A stretch of DNA of 13,851 nucleotides. Source: an uncultured Bacteroidales bacterium (GTDB taxonomy: Bacteria > Bacteroidota > Bacteroidia > Bacteroidales > Lentimicrobiaceae). The translations under genes were made by a program, and so were the position numbers. The notes beneath the pieces were generated by a model. That model did no database searches, was not told the origin of the DNA, and saw nothing but the letters and a program-made list of their open reading frames with translations. This document shows, in pieces, positions 6,913 to 13,851 of the stretch. The stretch is taken from positions 1 to 13,851 of the forward strand of contig CALMDN010000560.1 of NCBI GenBank assembly GCA_937864935.1, given 5' to 3'. How positions within the stretch are numbered: position 1 is the stretch's first letter; each line of letters starts with the position of its first letter.

Positions 6913-7620
6913 ATGACAACCATTTATGCGGTTTCTTTGATGGAGGAAGGCCGGTTTGAGCGCATCAGGCTTCAGGCCCTGCAATTGCTGCCTGAAGCTA
7001 CCCGCCATAAGATCAGTCAGTTCGTCAGAAGCGACGATGCCCAGCGGAGTTTTTGGGGCGAGTTGCTGTCAAGGTTTCTGTTATCGGAAGCAACCGGCTC
7101 GAAAGTACCGGATCAGGCATTTGAAACCGGAAGCAAAGGCAAACCCTTTCAGGAAGGCTACATGGGGAAGTATTTCAATATTTCCCATTCCGGAGCCTGG
7201 GTAGTGGTGGCAGTTTCAGACACTGTTGTGGGGGTTGACGTTGAAAAAATCAAGAAAGTACCGGAAGGTGTGGCTGACCGGTTTTTCTCCAGATCAGAAA
7301 ATGAAATGCTGCAACATGCTGATAATGAAACTGAAAAAGCCGATATCTTCTTCACCTTGTGGACCCTGAAAGAGAGTTTTCTGAAAGCCACGGGCAAGGG
7401 GCTCACCAAAAGTCTCGGGTCGTTTTCTGTGCAGTCATCCGGTCAGGGAAGGTATATTCTGTCGGGAGACCCGGAAGCTGAGGGATATTTTCTTAAGAAC
7501 TACAGTTTTCATGAAGGATACAAGCTATCTGCCTGTTCAACAGCCGATGATTTTATCAGCGGTGTTGCTGAAATTGATAAATCGGTATTGCTGAATCCGG
7601 CCGGAATCCCGTATCTTTAA
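6913..7620 (+). CDS. 4'-phosphopantetheinyl transferase, Sfp type
   Basis: A 235-residue enzyme that moves the phosphopantetheine arm from CoA to a serine of an acyl, peptidyl or aryl carrier protein. The family motifs are clear: KYFNISHSG (86-94), GVDVEKI with Mg2+ ligands Asp109 and Glu111, and WTLKESFLKATGKGL (150-164), which has the W-x-x-KE-x3-K pattern. The size fits the Sfp type rather than the short AcpS type. No carrier protein, NRPS, PKS or fatty acid gene is in the window, so its target is elsewhere; it may be the organism's general PPTase. The gene is 24 nt after the dipeptidase and 12 nt before the patatin gene. A link with amine metabolism is not shown. Confidence 0.93.
   Translation: MTTIYAVSLMEEGRFERIRLQALQLLPEATRHKISQFVRSDDAQRSFWGELLSRFLLSEATGSKVPDQAFETGSKGKPFQEGYMGKYFNISHSGAWVVVAVSDTVVGVDVEKIKKVPEGVADRFFSRSENEMLQHADNETEKADIFFTLWTLKESFLKATGKGLTKSLGSFSVQSSGQGRYILSGDPEAEGYFLKNYSFHEGYKLSACSTADDFISGVAEIDKSVLLNPAGIPYL
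7588..7619 (+). promoter_or_regulatory. Possible promoter for the patatin gene within the PPTase 3' end
   Basis: TTG (7588-7590), then 21 nt, then TATCTTTA (7612-7619). This differs from TTG-N19-21-TAnnTTTG by only the last base. The -7 box overlaps the PPTase stop and lies 13 nt before the patatin ATG. It could give separate expression of the last gene. Confidence 0.3.
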
Positions 7621-7632
7621 GCTGGCTAAACC

Positions 7633-8556
7633 ATGAACACGAAAAACGTAGCATTGGTATTGTCGAGCGGTGGTGCCCGGGGTCTGGCACACATCGGGGC
7701 GATCAGGGCATTGACCGGGCAAGGCTATACCATCACGGCCGTGTCAGGCACCTCCATGGGAGCCCTGGTGGGGGCTATTTATGCCAACGGAAAACTTCCT
7801 GAGTTCTCCGATTTCATTACGAACCTCACCCGGATTGATGTCATCCGGCTGATGGACCTGGCTGTAAGCAAACAGGGGATTATCAAAGGCGAGAAAGTAT
7901 TCGGCGAGATCAAACACTTTATCGGTGAAGGCAACATAGAAGACCTGCCCATCCCCTATGCTGCTGTGGCAACTGACCTGTTCAATCACCGCGAAATCAT
8001 CTTCCGGCACGGCAGTCTGTTCTCTGCAGTAAGGGCTTCGGCAGCCATCCCGACCGTGCTGCTTCCCTTGCAATACGGAACCGACTGTTTTGTTGATGGA
8101 GCACTCGTTAACCCACTGCCCATTAACCGTGTAAACAGAAGCAGCGGTGACCGGCTGATTGCCATCAATGTGAATGCACCCCGGCAAACGCTTCAGGCGA
8201 AAAAGGAAACTCCGGCCCACACTTCATACCATAGAATCAGGGAGTTTGTCAATCAGAAATGGAATGGGGCAATGTCGGGCAGAAAGTCAACGGCACCTCC
8301 CAGCCATGGCTTTTTCGACATCGTGAGCGGATCATTTGAAATGATGCAGCATAAACTTACCGAAGCTTCACTGAAGGAGCAGAAGCCCGACCTGCTGATT
8401 AACCTGCCTGTCAACATGGCTGATATGCTGGAGTTCTACAAAGCGAAAGACATCATTACTATGGGCTTTGAAGCAACAATGGCCGGGCTCAGCCAACCCA
8501 CTACTGAAAGCTGGTACGGGGGCGAGCCGGGCCTTGTAAGGGAATGGATTATCTGA
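7633..8556 (+). CDS. Patatin-like phospholipase / serine hydrolase
   Basis: A 307-residue cytosolic hydrolase of the patatin (RssA/YchK-like) family with a Ser-Asp dyad. The N-terminus shows the oxyanion loop SSGGARGLAHIG (11-22), the nucleophile elbow GTSMG with Ser41, and the catalytic Asp155 in FVDGALVNPLP. No signal peptide or membrane segment is visible, and no C-terminal BamA-like barrel is present, so this is the small soluble type. It probably deacylates a lipid or acyl ester; the substrate is unknown. It is the last gene of the plus-strand run, 12 nt after the PPTase gene, and its stop lies 3 nt from the stop of the convergent kinase gene. It may have its own promoter. Confidence 0.92.
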   Translation: MNTKNVALVLSSGGARGLAHIGAIRALTGQGYTITAVSGTSMGALVGAIYANGKLPEFSDFITNLTRIDVIRLMDLAVSKQGIIKGEKVFGEIKHFIGEGNIEDLPIPYAAVATDLFNHREIIFRHGSLFSAVRASAAIPTVLLPLQYGTDCFVDGALVNPLPINRVNRSSGDRLIAINVNAPRQTLQAKKETPAHTSYHRIREFVNQKWNGAMSGRKSTAPPSHGFFDIVSGSFEMMQHKLTEASLKEQKPDLLINLPVNMADMLEFYKAKDIITMGFEATMAGLSQPTTESWYGGEPGLVREWII

Positions 8557-8563
8557 GGATCAG
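8552..8563. other. Convergent gene junction with small hairpin
   Basis: The patatin TGA (8554-8556) and the kinase TGA (complement of 8560-8562) are separated by only 3 nt. The junction reads CTGA-GGA-TCAG (8553-8563), a 4-bp stem formed mostly by the two stop codons themselves. There is no room for an intergenic terminator. No U-tract-type terminator is seen, so transcripts from both sides probably overlap in antisense. Confidence 0.4.
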
Positions 8564-11292
8564 CCTTTGTACTTCTCCACAGACATTTCATTGTGGATTT
8601 TCATACGAAAATCATCAAGCAGTATTTTCAGTTCTTCGTCAAGCATATCAAGCAATCCAAGCATCCTGTTTTTATCCTCACCTGTAAGGAGCTCGATGCG
8701 TGTCGCTATGTCAGCCAGCTCGTAACAACAGATACTGCGGGCAGCACCTTTCATTGAATGGGCAATCAGCCTGACTTCCATACAGTTCTCCTTCTGAAAT
8801 GCATTTCTCAGGTTTTCAGCCATTCCGGGGTACCTGTTCACCGCATCCAACAAAAGTTCTTTAACAAGTTCCCTGTCGCCGTTCAACCTTTGGAGCAGAA
8901 TATCGCAGTCGAAATGCTGCAATCCGCCTTCCGGCAATGTTTCGTATGATTGCTGCGGGATATCTGACCGGTGGGTAAGCCAGGTACGGATGACCCTTTC
9001 GATGGTGCTTTCTACAACGGGTTTGGAAATATAATCATCCATTCCGGCCTCGATACACCTGGCTTCTTCCCCTTTTACGGTGCCGGCTGTGAGCGCAACC
9101 ACCGGGCAGTGCCGGTTGCCGGAAGATTCAATTTCTCTGATCTGCTTCACCGCATCGTATCCGTTCATCTCAGGCATCTGAATATCCATAAAAATAAAAT
9201 CAGGCCGGTAGAGCCGGTAATTTTCCACGGCCTCAGCCCCGTTTACTGCCTGTATAACTTCTGAACCGGGCAACAGACGGTTGATGATAGCCCTTGCCAG
9301 GATCATGTTGGTCCGGTTGTCTTCGGCAATCATAATCCTGTAGGTATGTATGATTTCATCGACAACTGTCTGTCGTTCATTTATTGCAGAAGGCTCTCTG
9401 CCTGCAGGGGTTGATTTTGATTCAACCGCCGTGAGTGCTGCCAGCAACTGACTCATTTTAACCGGCTTGATCACTGCATGACTCACGCCAAGCTTCTGGC
9501 TTTCTTTGCGTATCTCCTGATCATCGGATGAACTGTGCAGAAAAATCACCGGCTGTTCAGGTTTGGGGAGTCCGATTTTGTTGCGGATTGAACGGATGGT
9601 TTCAATACCATTCATCCCGGGCATGTTGTAGTCCATGATGACAACATCATAGCCACGGTTCTCACCCATTAAAGTGAGTGCTTCAATGCCGTTTTCTGCC
9701 ATATCCGACTTAATACCCACTCCATCGAGCATGCGCTGCAGTATAAGGCGGTTTGCCTCGTTGTCATCCACTATCAACACCCTGCTGATGTGGCTGAAGT
9801 TCTGTCTGTCGGGGGGCTCGCCCTCTTCGGCCTTAAGATTGACAGTAAAGAAAAACCGGGATCCTGATCCAACTTCACTTTCAATTAAAAGTGATGAGCC
9901 CATCATTTCGACGAGCCTTGCTGAAATCGCCAGACCAAGACCGGTACCGCCATACTTGCGTGTGGTTGTGCTGTCAGCCTGAGAAAACGATTCGAAAATC
10001 TTGTGCTGCTTGTCTCTGGGAATACCAATACCGGTATCCCTGATCCCGAAGGTGAAACTTAATGTGCTGGTATCAGTCCTGCCCCTGTTTATTTCAATCT
10101 GTAGCTCAACCTCACCCTCATCGGTGAATTTCAAAGCATTCCCCAGCAGGTTGACCAGTATCTGGCGCAAACGAACCGGGTCGGTGTAAATAAACCTTGG
10201 AATATCCACGGGCATATTCAGCAGGAGCTCAAGCCCTTTTTCATGTGCCTTGAAGCGCATCATGTCGATGATTTGCTCTGAAAGGTCAACAATGTCGGTC
10301 TTTTCAACCAGCATTTCGAGTTTTCCCGCTTCGATCTTTGAAAAATCGAGGATGTCGTTCAGCAGGTCAAGCAATGAATTGGCCGAATAATAGACCGTTT
10401 GCATGTATTGAAGCTGGGTGCTGCTCAGTTCAGATTTCATGAGCAGATCAGAGAATCCGATGACTCCATTGAGTGGGGTCCGGATCTCATGACTCATGTT
10501 GGCAAGAAACTCTGATTTGGCGTGACTGGCAGCGATGGCCTCTTCCTTGGCCCTGATGATGGCTGCTTCCGCCTTTTTCAGTTCAGTGATGTCAACAAAG
10601 GATTCAACGAGGCATTTGCGGTTATTGAAACTGGCATGAACCACAGACTTTATTACTGGGATCAGTTCTCCTTTGGCTGTCAGCAGGGTTTTTTCGAGCG
10701 AAACATGGTTGTCGAGCTCACCCGAAAAGGTACAATCTCCACAACGGGTGGGGCAGATAAAATCGTAGCAAACCTGCCCGATGATGGCCTCCTTCTCCGC
10801 CCCGTAGAGTGCCGCCCCTTTTTTATTGATAAATGAAATCTCATGGGTTTCCAGATCAATAATTGTAACACCCACATCCTGAGAATCAAGAATCTCGCGG
10901 AGATAGTATTCATTCTCTTTCAGCGAGATTTCCATCTGCTGGCGCTGTCTGATCAGGTTCAGTAAAGACTCGAACAGGAAGTCAGTATCTTCATCCGTCT
11001 GACATTCCTGCCTGCCCGAAGAAGAAGGATTGAGGGCAAAAATTGCGGCTTTTATTTTATCGATGATCTCTTTGCGACTATCGGCATCCTGCTTTTTCTT
11101 CTGAAATGCTTCCCTTAACTCCTGCGAACTTAGATCGAGTGAATGCTGAAGCAGCATGATGTCATCTTCAAAGCTCAGATAAGCTCCGTTGATGTCACGG
11201 ATAAATGCTGCAAGGTGATCCGGAATGTTTTCGGGGGAACCAAAATGCCTCTTCAGCTGTCGGAGGAATAGCTTGTTGTATGCTTCTTCCAT
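8560..11292 (-). CDS. Soluble hybrid histidine kinase (PAS-HisKA-HATPase-REC-REC-HPt), FIST partner
   Basis: A 910-residue phosphorelay protein. Order: helical/coiled N-terminus (1-120) typical of FIST-associated kinases; PAS (about 125-240) with a cysteine cluster (Cys175, 180, 184, 187); HisKA with MSHEIRTP and phospho-acceptor His268; ATPase with N box NLLGNALKF, DTGIGIP and GGTGLGL; receiver 1 with phospho-Asp554 in VVIMDYNMPG; receiver 2 with Asp703 in FIFMDIQMPEMNG; and an HPt domain with His845 in AHSMKGAAR. No membrane segment is visible, so it should be cytosolic. All phosphotransfer residues are present. There is no DNA-binding domain, so the HPt must pass phosphate to a separate regulator not seen here. 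Start choice: an in-frame TTG at 11307 overlaps the FIST stop, but the ATG at 11292 has GAAAGGA at good spacing and is preferred. It lies just downstream of the FIST gene in one operon. Confidence 0.93.
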   Translation of the reverse strand: MEEAYNKLFLRQLKRHFGSPENIPDHLAAFIRDINGAYLSFEDDIMLLQHSLDLSSQELREAFQKKKQDADSRKEIIDKIKAAIFALNPSSSGRQECQTDEDTDFLFESLLNLIRQRQQMEISLKENEYYLREILDSQDVGVTIIDLETHEISFINKKGAALYGAEKEAIIGQVCYDFICPTRCGDCTFSGELDNHVSLEKTLLTAKGELIPVIKSVVHASFNNRKCLVESFVDITELKKAEAAIIRAKEEAIAASHAKSEFLANMSHEIRTPLNGVIGFSDLLMKSELSSTQLQYMQTVYYSANSLLDLLNDILDFSKIEAGKLEMLVEKTDIVDLSEQIIDMMRFKAHEKGLELLLNMPVDIPRFIYTDPVRLRQILVNLLGNALKFTDEGEVELQIEINRGRTDTSTLSFTFGIRDTGIGIPRDKQHKIFESFSQADSTTTRKYGGTGLGLAISARLVEMMGSSLLIESEVGSGSRFFFTVNLKAEEGEPPDRQNFSHISRVLIVDDNEANRLILQRMLDGVGIKSDMAENGIEALTLMGENRGYDVVIMDYNMPGMNGIETIRSIRNKIGLPKPEQPVIFLHSSSDDQEIRKESQKLGVSHAVIKPVKMSQLLAALTAVESKSTPAGREPSAINERQTVVDEIIHTYRIMIAEDNRTNMILARAIINRLLPGSEVIQAVNGAEAVENYRLYRPDFIFMDIQMPEMNGYDAVKQIREIESSGNRHCPVVALTAGTVKGEEARCIEAGMDDYISKPVVESTIERVIRTWLTHRSDIPQQSYETLPEGGLQHFDCDILLQRLNGDRELVKELLLDAVNRYPGMAENLRNAFQKENCMEVRLIAHSMKGAARSICCYELADIATRIELLTGEDKNRMLGLLDMLDEELKILLDDFRMKIHNEMSVEKYKG

Positions 11293-11304
11293 AAAGAATC
11301 CTTT
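11293..11304 (-). promoter_or_regulatory. Shine-Dalgarno-like site deciding the kinase start
   Basis: On the minus strand the sequence just before the ATG at 11292 reads GAAAGGATTCTTT, placing AGGA about 6 nt from the ATG. This is a stronger ribosome site than most genes here have. It supports the ATG over the TTG at 11307, which would overlap the FIST stop as TTGA. Confidence 0.5.
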
Positions 11305-12446
11305 CAAAGTTCCTTAAACAGGGTAATGGTCATGGTTTGGTTATGTAGCTCGCATTGTTTTCCATCGGCATAGTGGGGGCAGATTTCGCCGTAAGAGTAA
11401 AAACCTGTTACGGTGGTGCCTGGCCCAAGTTCTTCCTTAACTGCATCTACTTCCTCATCGGTTCTTTGTTTCAGTACCAGTCTTCTGCCAACACAGCTGA
11501 TAAGGATAGCCAGATCAGGGTTTTCAACTCCAAGGCTGCTGACTGCGTATTGTGCAGCATCCCCGGCACCCTGAACCAGTTTTTCGAAACTGGCTTTCAT
11601 CAGCCTCACATACTCACCTTCCGGGATATCTCCGGCAAATGTCATGCTGCCATCTTCTTCGTCAACGGATAGAATTGTCCGTACCAGAACCTTGTCGGAA
11701 TTGCTGAATCTCAGGCTCAGCGGGAACAGCATCGCTGAAGCCGGTAATCCGCCGGCATGATGTCCCAGATATTTTTTATAGAGCTCCAATGCAGGCTGTC
11801 CATCCAGTTCGTACAGAACATTGGCTTTGGCTTTTGTAACCAGGCGGTCAACACCAAACGAATCCCAGCCCCCCATCGATCCGTAACCGACCCGGATCTG
11901 ACTTCCATAAAACCCTATTCCAATCACTAGATTCTTATCAACCTGCCCGTTGTGAATCAGGAATGTTTCTGAGAAGTCCGACTGGTCACCGGCTAGTCCG
12001 CCTGTTACGGACACCTTCAACCCAAACCGGTCATTCAGACCACGGGTAAGATCGCTGCCGTTTATGTTGATCCCTTCCGACAGTATCATCACATGCGTCA
12101 GGTCATCACTGAACAGATGATCCGCAATCTGCCGTCCCAGGTTGAAGCTTTCATCGGCCTGATTGATGCGGGCATTCACTACCTTAAATCGGGTATGCTC
12201 AAAACTTACAGCGCTGCATACGAGACTGTTGCCCTGAATGCCTGCATTGCTGATTTCACCGGCAGTTGAACAACCAACGATCTCAGCGTCAGGGTATAAT
12301 TGCTTCAGATGATTGTAATGCTCCTTGTCCTGAAGCAGATCCTTGTGCCCAAATATAAAAACCAGCGAAGCATTCAGTTTCTTCTCCGCCTGCTTCACGA
12401 ACATCCATCCGCCATTCTCTGTATAAATCAGCTGTTCTGTTTGCAT
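11304..12446 (-). CDS. FIST domain sensor protein (FIST_N + FIST_C)
   Basis: A 380-residue soluble protein with the two-part FIST architecture, a proposed ligand-binding sensor. The N-terminal half shows VGCSTAGEIS (57-66) and, further on, VTGGLAGDQSDF and GIGFYGSQIRVGYGSMGGWDSFG-type strands. The C-terminal half has LYELDGQPALELYKKYLG at its start and ends with the family signature YGEICPH and CELHNQTMTITLF. No signal peptide or membrane segment is seen, so it is cytosolic. It is followed after 11 nt by the hybrid kinase, the usual gene order for FIST two-component pairs, and probably presents a ligand signal to the kinase N-terminus. The literature proposes that FIST domains bind small ligands such as amino acids, based on gene neighbourhoods; this locus fits but does not prove that. 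A TTG at 12452 would add only two residues; the ATG at 12446 is preferred. Confidence 0.92.
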   Translation of the reverse strand: MQTEQLIYTENGGWMFVKQAEKKLNASLVFIFGHKDLLQDKEHYNHLKQLYPDAEIVGCSTAGEISNAGIQGNSLVCSAVSFEHTRFKVVNARINQADESFNLGRQIADHLFSDDLTHVMILSEGININGSDLTRGLNDRFGLKVSVTGGLAGDQSDFSETFLIHNGQVDKNLVIGIGFYGSQIRVGYGSMGGWDSFGVDRLVTKAKANVLYELDGQPALELYKKYLGHHAGGLPASAMLFPLSLRFSNSDKVLVRTILSVDEEDGSMTFAGDIPEGEYVRLMKASFEKLVQGAGDAAQYAVSSLGVENPDLAILISCVGRRLVLKQRTDEEVDAVKEELGPGTTVTGFYSYGEICPHYADGKQCELHNQTMTITLFKEL

Positions 12447-12461
12447 ATTCAATGGTTTAAG

Positions 12462-12520
12462 TAACTGAAACGACTATAAATAACTCCTGAAAATGATTTG
12501 AATTTCAATTGTTTCAGTTA
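12462..12520. repeat. 10-bp inverted repeat upstream of the FIST gene
   Basis: TAACTGAAAC (12462-12471) and GTTTCAGTTA (12511-12520) are exact reverse complements separated by 39 nt, starting 16 nt upstream of the FIST ATG. Between them lies TTGAATTTCAA (12498-12508), a palindrome with 5-bp arms. The arrangement could be paired operator sites or a large imperfect stem. No protein is known to bind it. Confidence 0.5.
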
Positions 12521-12529
12521 ATCGCCGAT

Positions 12530-12580
12530 AAACAGGAATGTAACCCTGCGGGAGCCGGTGAAAATGCGGGAAACAGGAAT
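12530..12580. repeat. 10-nt direct repeat AAACAGGAAT
   Basis: AAACAGGAAT occurs at 12530-12539 and again at 12571-12580, 41 nt from start to start (about four helical turns). It lies upstream of the inverted repeat relative to the FIST gene. It may be chance, but phased copies in a promoter region can be activator sites. Confidence 0.35.
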
Positions 12581-12654
12581 ACCGGAATAAGGGCTGGTCA
12601 AATGGCTTTGAAAGGATCACAGTAAAGGAAACCGGTCTGAAGATACTACACCTT

Positions 12655-13248
12655 TCAGATATCCTTCGAGTTTTTCAGGATAAGGTACAGAAGGTCTTTG
12701 GCCCTGAAAATTCCAGCCTTGACGGTACCCACAGGCAGGTTAAGCTGCATTGAGATTTCTTCGTAGGAAAGCTCTTCAAAATACCGCAGTCTGATGAGCT
12801 GACGGTAACGTGGATTGAGCTTTTCAACAACATCCCTCAGCAGTCTTTGCCGTTGGTCGCGGATGAAGGTTTCTTCCGGGCCAAAAGACAAATCGACGAT
12901 ATCAGATTGTACAGCAAGCAACTGGTTGCTGTCCCTCACACACGGGTCTTTCTTCTGCCGGCGCAGGTAATCGATGCAGTTGTTGTTGGCAATTTTGAAC
13001 AACCAGGTACTGAATGCGAAATCGGGTGAAAACCGGGCAAGGTTCTGGAAAGCTTTGTTGAATGCTTCAATGGTAAGATCTTCGGCCACCACCGGATCGT
13101 TCACTTTCTTGAGCAACATGTGGTAAAGGGAATCCTCATAGAGATCCATCAGGCCGGCAAATGCCCTCTGATTTCCGCTGATGGCCTCTTCTACAAGCCT
13201 GAGATCACGCGTGAAAGAATCTTTACTGTTTGGGATTTCGTTTACCAT
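12655..13248 (-). CDS. ECF-type RNA polymerase sigma factor
   Basis: A 197-residue sigma-70 family protein with only regions 2 and 4. Region 2 spans about 25-98, with AEDLTIEAFNKAFQNL and FSTWLFKIANNNCIDYLRRQKK, the helix that melts the -10 element. A linker of roughly 40 residues follows. Region 4 spans about 138-188, with YRQLIRLRYFEELSYEEIS and the recognition helix near LPVGTVKAGIFRAKDLL. It redirects RNA polymerase to an unknown promoter set. No anti-sigma factor gene follows: the next 208 nt are non-coding and then the FIST gene begins. The ATG at 13248 lies inside the end of the glycosyltransferase gene (7-nt overlap), so the two are translationally coupled. No C-terminal extension that could self-regulate is visible. 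Confidence 0.93.
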   Translation of the reverse strand: MVNEIPNSKDSFTRDLRLVEEAISGNQRAFAGLMDLYEDSLYHMLLKKVNDPVVAEDLTIEAFNKAFQNLARFSPDFAFSTWLFKIANNNCIDYLRRQKKDPCVRDSNQLLAVQSDIVDLSFGPEETFIRDQRQRLLRDVVEKLNPRYRQLIRLRYFEELSYEEISMQLNLPVGTVKAGIFRAKDLLYLILKNSKDI

Positions 13249-13851
13249 TGGGTCTTTCTGGAAAAGAGTCCGGTGAATCCGAGTGCAAGGTTGATGAATA
13301 TGAGTATAATCTCAAACAGCGGTGAAAGTAATAAAAACCGTTTTTCTTTTAACCGGATCATGCATTTTTTAAGAATAAACAACTGTGTGAAGAGCCTGAG
13401 CGCAAATACACCGGTGAGCAACATCCAGTCAACACCCACGATGGCCAGAAATATAATCAGGGCGAAGAAAGCAAGCTGACTTAAACTGAACAAGCCAAGA
13501 ACGAATTTATGCGCGGGACGGTAAAATTTCCCTGAAGTGAGGTGGCGTTTCTTTTGCCTGATCCAGGCTCCGAAGGTCTGCTTGGCCCGTGAACAGGTTG
13601 TCGCCTCATTTAAGGGCTGAATCCGGGTATTGCTTTTGCGGGCAACAGCATTGATAAAAAGGTCATCGTCTCCCGAGATGACTTTATAATGCTTAACGAA
13701 CCCGCCCGCCTTATAAAACAGGGATTTGCGGTATGCCAGGTTGCGTCCTACGCCCATATACGGCATGCCTGCCAGGGCGAGTGAAAGGTACTGCATGGCG
13801 ACGGTAACCGTATCATAGCGTATGATGCGGTTGAGCAGGCCAGGTTGCGGA
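13242..13851 (-). CDS. Family 2 glycosyltransferase, C-terminal part, N-terminus off the window
   Basis: The frame is open to the right edge, so this is the last 202 residues of a longer protein; the ATG at 13796 is internal. Visible features fit a membrane-anchored GT2 enzyme: MGVGRNLAYRKSLFYKAGGF, then the SGDDDLFIN acidic motif, NEATTCSRAKQTFGAWIRQK followed by KRHL (the position of the Q-x-x-RW-type acceptor motif), and then three predicted membrane segments in the last 90 residues, starting near FVLGLFSLSQLAFFALIIFL. It would move a sugar from a nucleotide donor onto a lipid or polysaccharide at the inner membrane. Its stop overlaps the sigma factor start by 7 nt. Donor and acceptor are unknown. 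Confidence 0.85.
   Translation of the reverse strand, partial: PQPGLLNRIIRYDTVTVAMQYLSLALAGMPYMGVGRNLAYRKSLFYKAGGFVKHYKVISGDDDLFINAVARKSNTRIQPLNEATTCSRAKQTFGAWIRQKKRHLTSGKFYRPAHKFVLGLFSLSQLAFFALIIFLAIVGVDWMLLTGVFALRLFTQLFILKKCMIRLKEKRFLLLSPLFEIILIFINLALGFTGLFSRKTQW

Larger units (their letters stand above)
12447..12654. other. Intergenic region between FIST and sigma factor genes
   Basis: This 208-nt stretch has no open reading frame longer than about ten codons on either strand. It is the leader and promoter region of the FIST/kinase operon and the trailer of the sigma factor gene. I find no exact TAnnTTTG box on the minus strand and no convincing stem plus T-run terminator. It does hold a 10-bp inverted repeat and a 10-nt direct repeat, listed separately. 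Confidence 0.6.

Noticed and set aside
11293..11307. TTG start for the hybrid kinase overlapping the FIST stop
   Set aside because: The ATG at 11292 has a good AAAGGA ribosome site and begins the family's usual N-terminus; the TTG remains possible but is less likely.
1..13851. Mobile element, CRISPR, tRNA or defence system
   Set aside because: No transposase or integrase, terminal inverted repeats, regularly spaced repeats, tRNA-like cloverleaf or defence gene was recognised; patatin alone is not enough to call a CBASS system because no cyclase gene is adjacent.

Overview
The window looks like a chromosomal segment from a member of the Bacteroidota. Three things support this. Several gene starts are preceded by the phylum's typical -7 box, TAnnTTTG, usually without a strong Shine-Dalgarno. 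The protein families fit: a long-form urocanate hydratase, a lipocalin-like lipoprotein, and a FIST protein paired with a soluble hybrid kinase. Base composition is mid-GC and even across the window. I see no insertion sequence, phage gene, CRISPR array, tRNA or rRNA, and base composition gives no obvious sign of recent transfer. Genus cannot be determined.

Layout. (1) 1-1431, minus: urocanate hydratase (hutU), cut by the left edge. (2) 1432-1620: a divergent control region with a candidate promoter for each flank. (3) 1621-8556, plus: a tightly packed seven-gene run made of a GAD/CSAD-type PLP decarboxylase, a small lipoprotein, an AADC-type aromatic amino acid decarboxylase, a SAM methyltransferase, a secreted M19 dipeptidase, an Sfp-type phosphopantetheinyl transferase and a patatin-like hydrolase. 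Gaps are 5-32 nt, with one 20-nt overlap. (4) 8560-12446, minus and convergent with only 3 nt between stop codons: a FIST sensor protein followed by a hybrid histidine kinase (PAS-HisKA-HATPase-REC-REC-HPt). (5) 12447-12654: an intergenic region with an inverted and a direct repeat. (6) 12655-13851, minus: the C-terminal part of a family 2 glycosyltransferase overlapping by 7 nt an ECF-type sigma factor gene.

How the parts may work together (inference). The theme of the left two thirds is amino acid use. Urocanase degrades histidine, the exported dipeptidase can release amino acids, and the two decarboxylases can turn amino acids into amines or omega-amino acids. FIST domains were proposed in the literature to bind small ligands such as amino acids, so the FIST/kinase pair could sense substrates or products of this locus. 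The phosphorelay has no DNA-binding output domain in the window, and the phosphopantetheinyl transferase has no carrier-protein substrate here, so both must act with partners elsewhere. The most interesting hypothesis is an amino-acid-to-amine module with its own FIST-based sensor. It is a hypothesis from gene order, not a demonstrated system.
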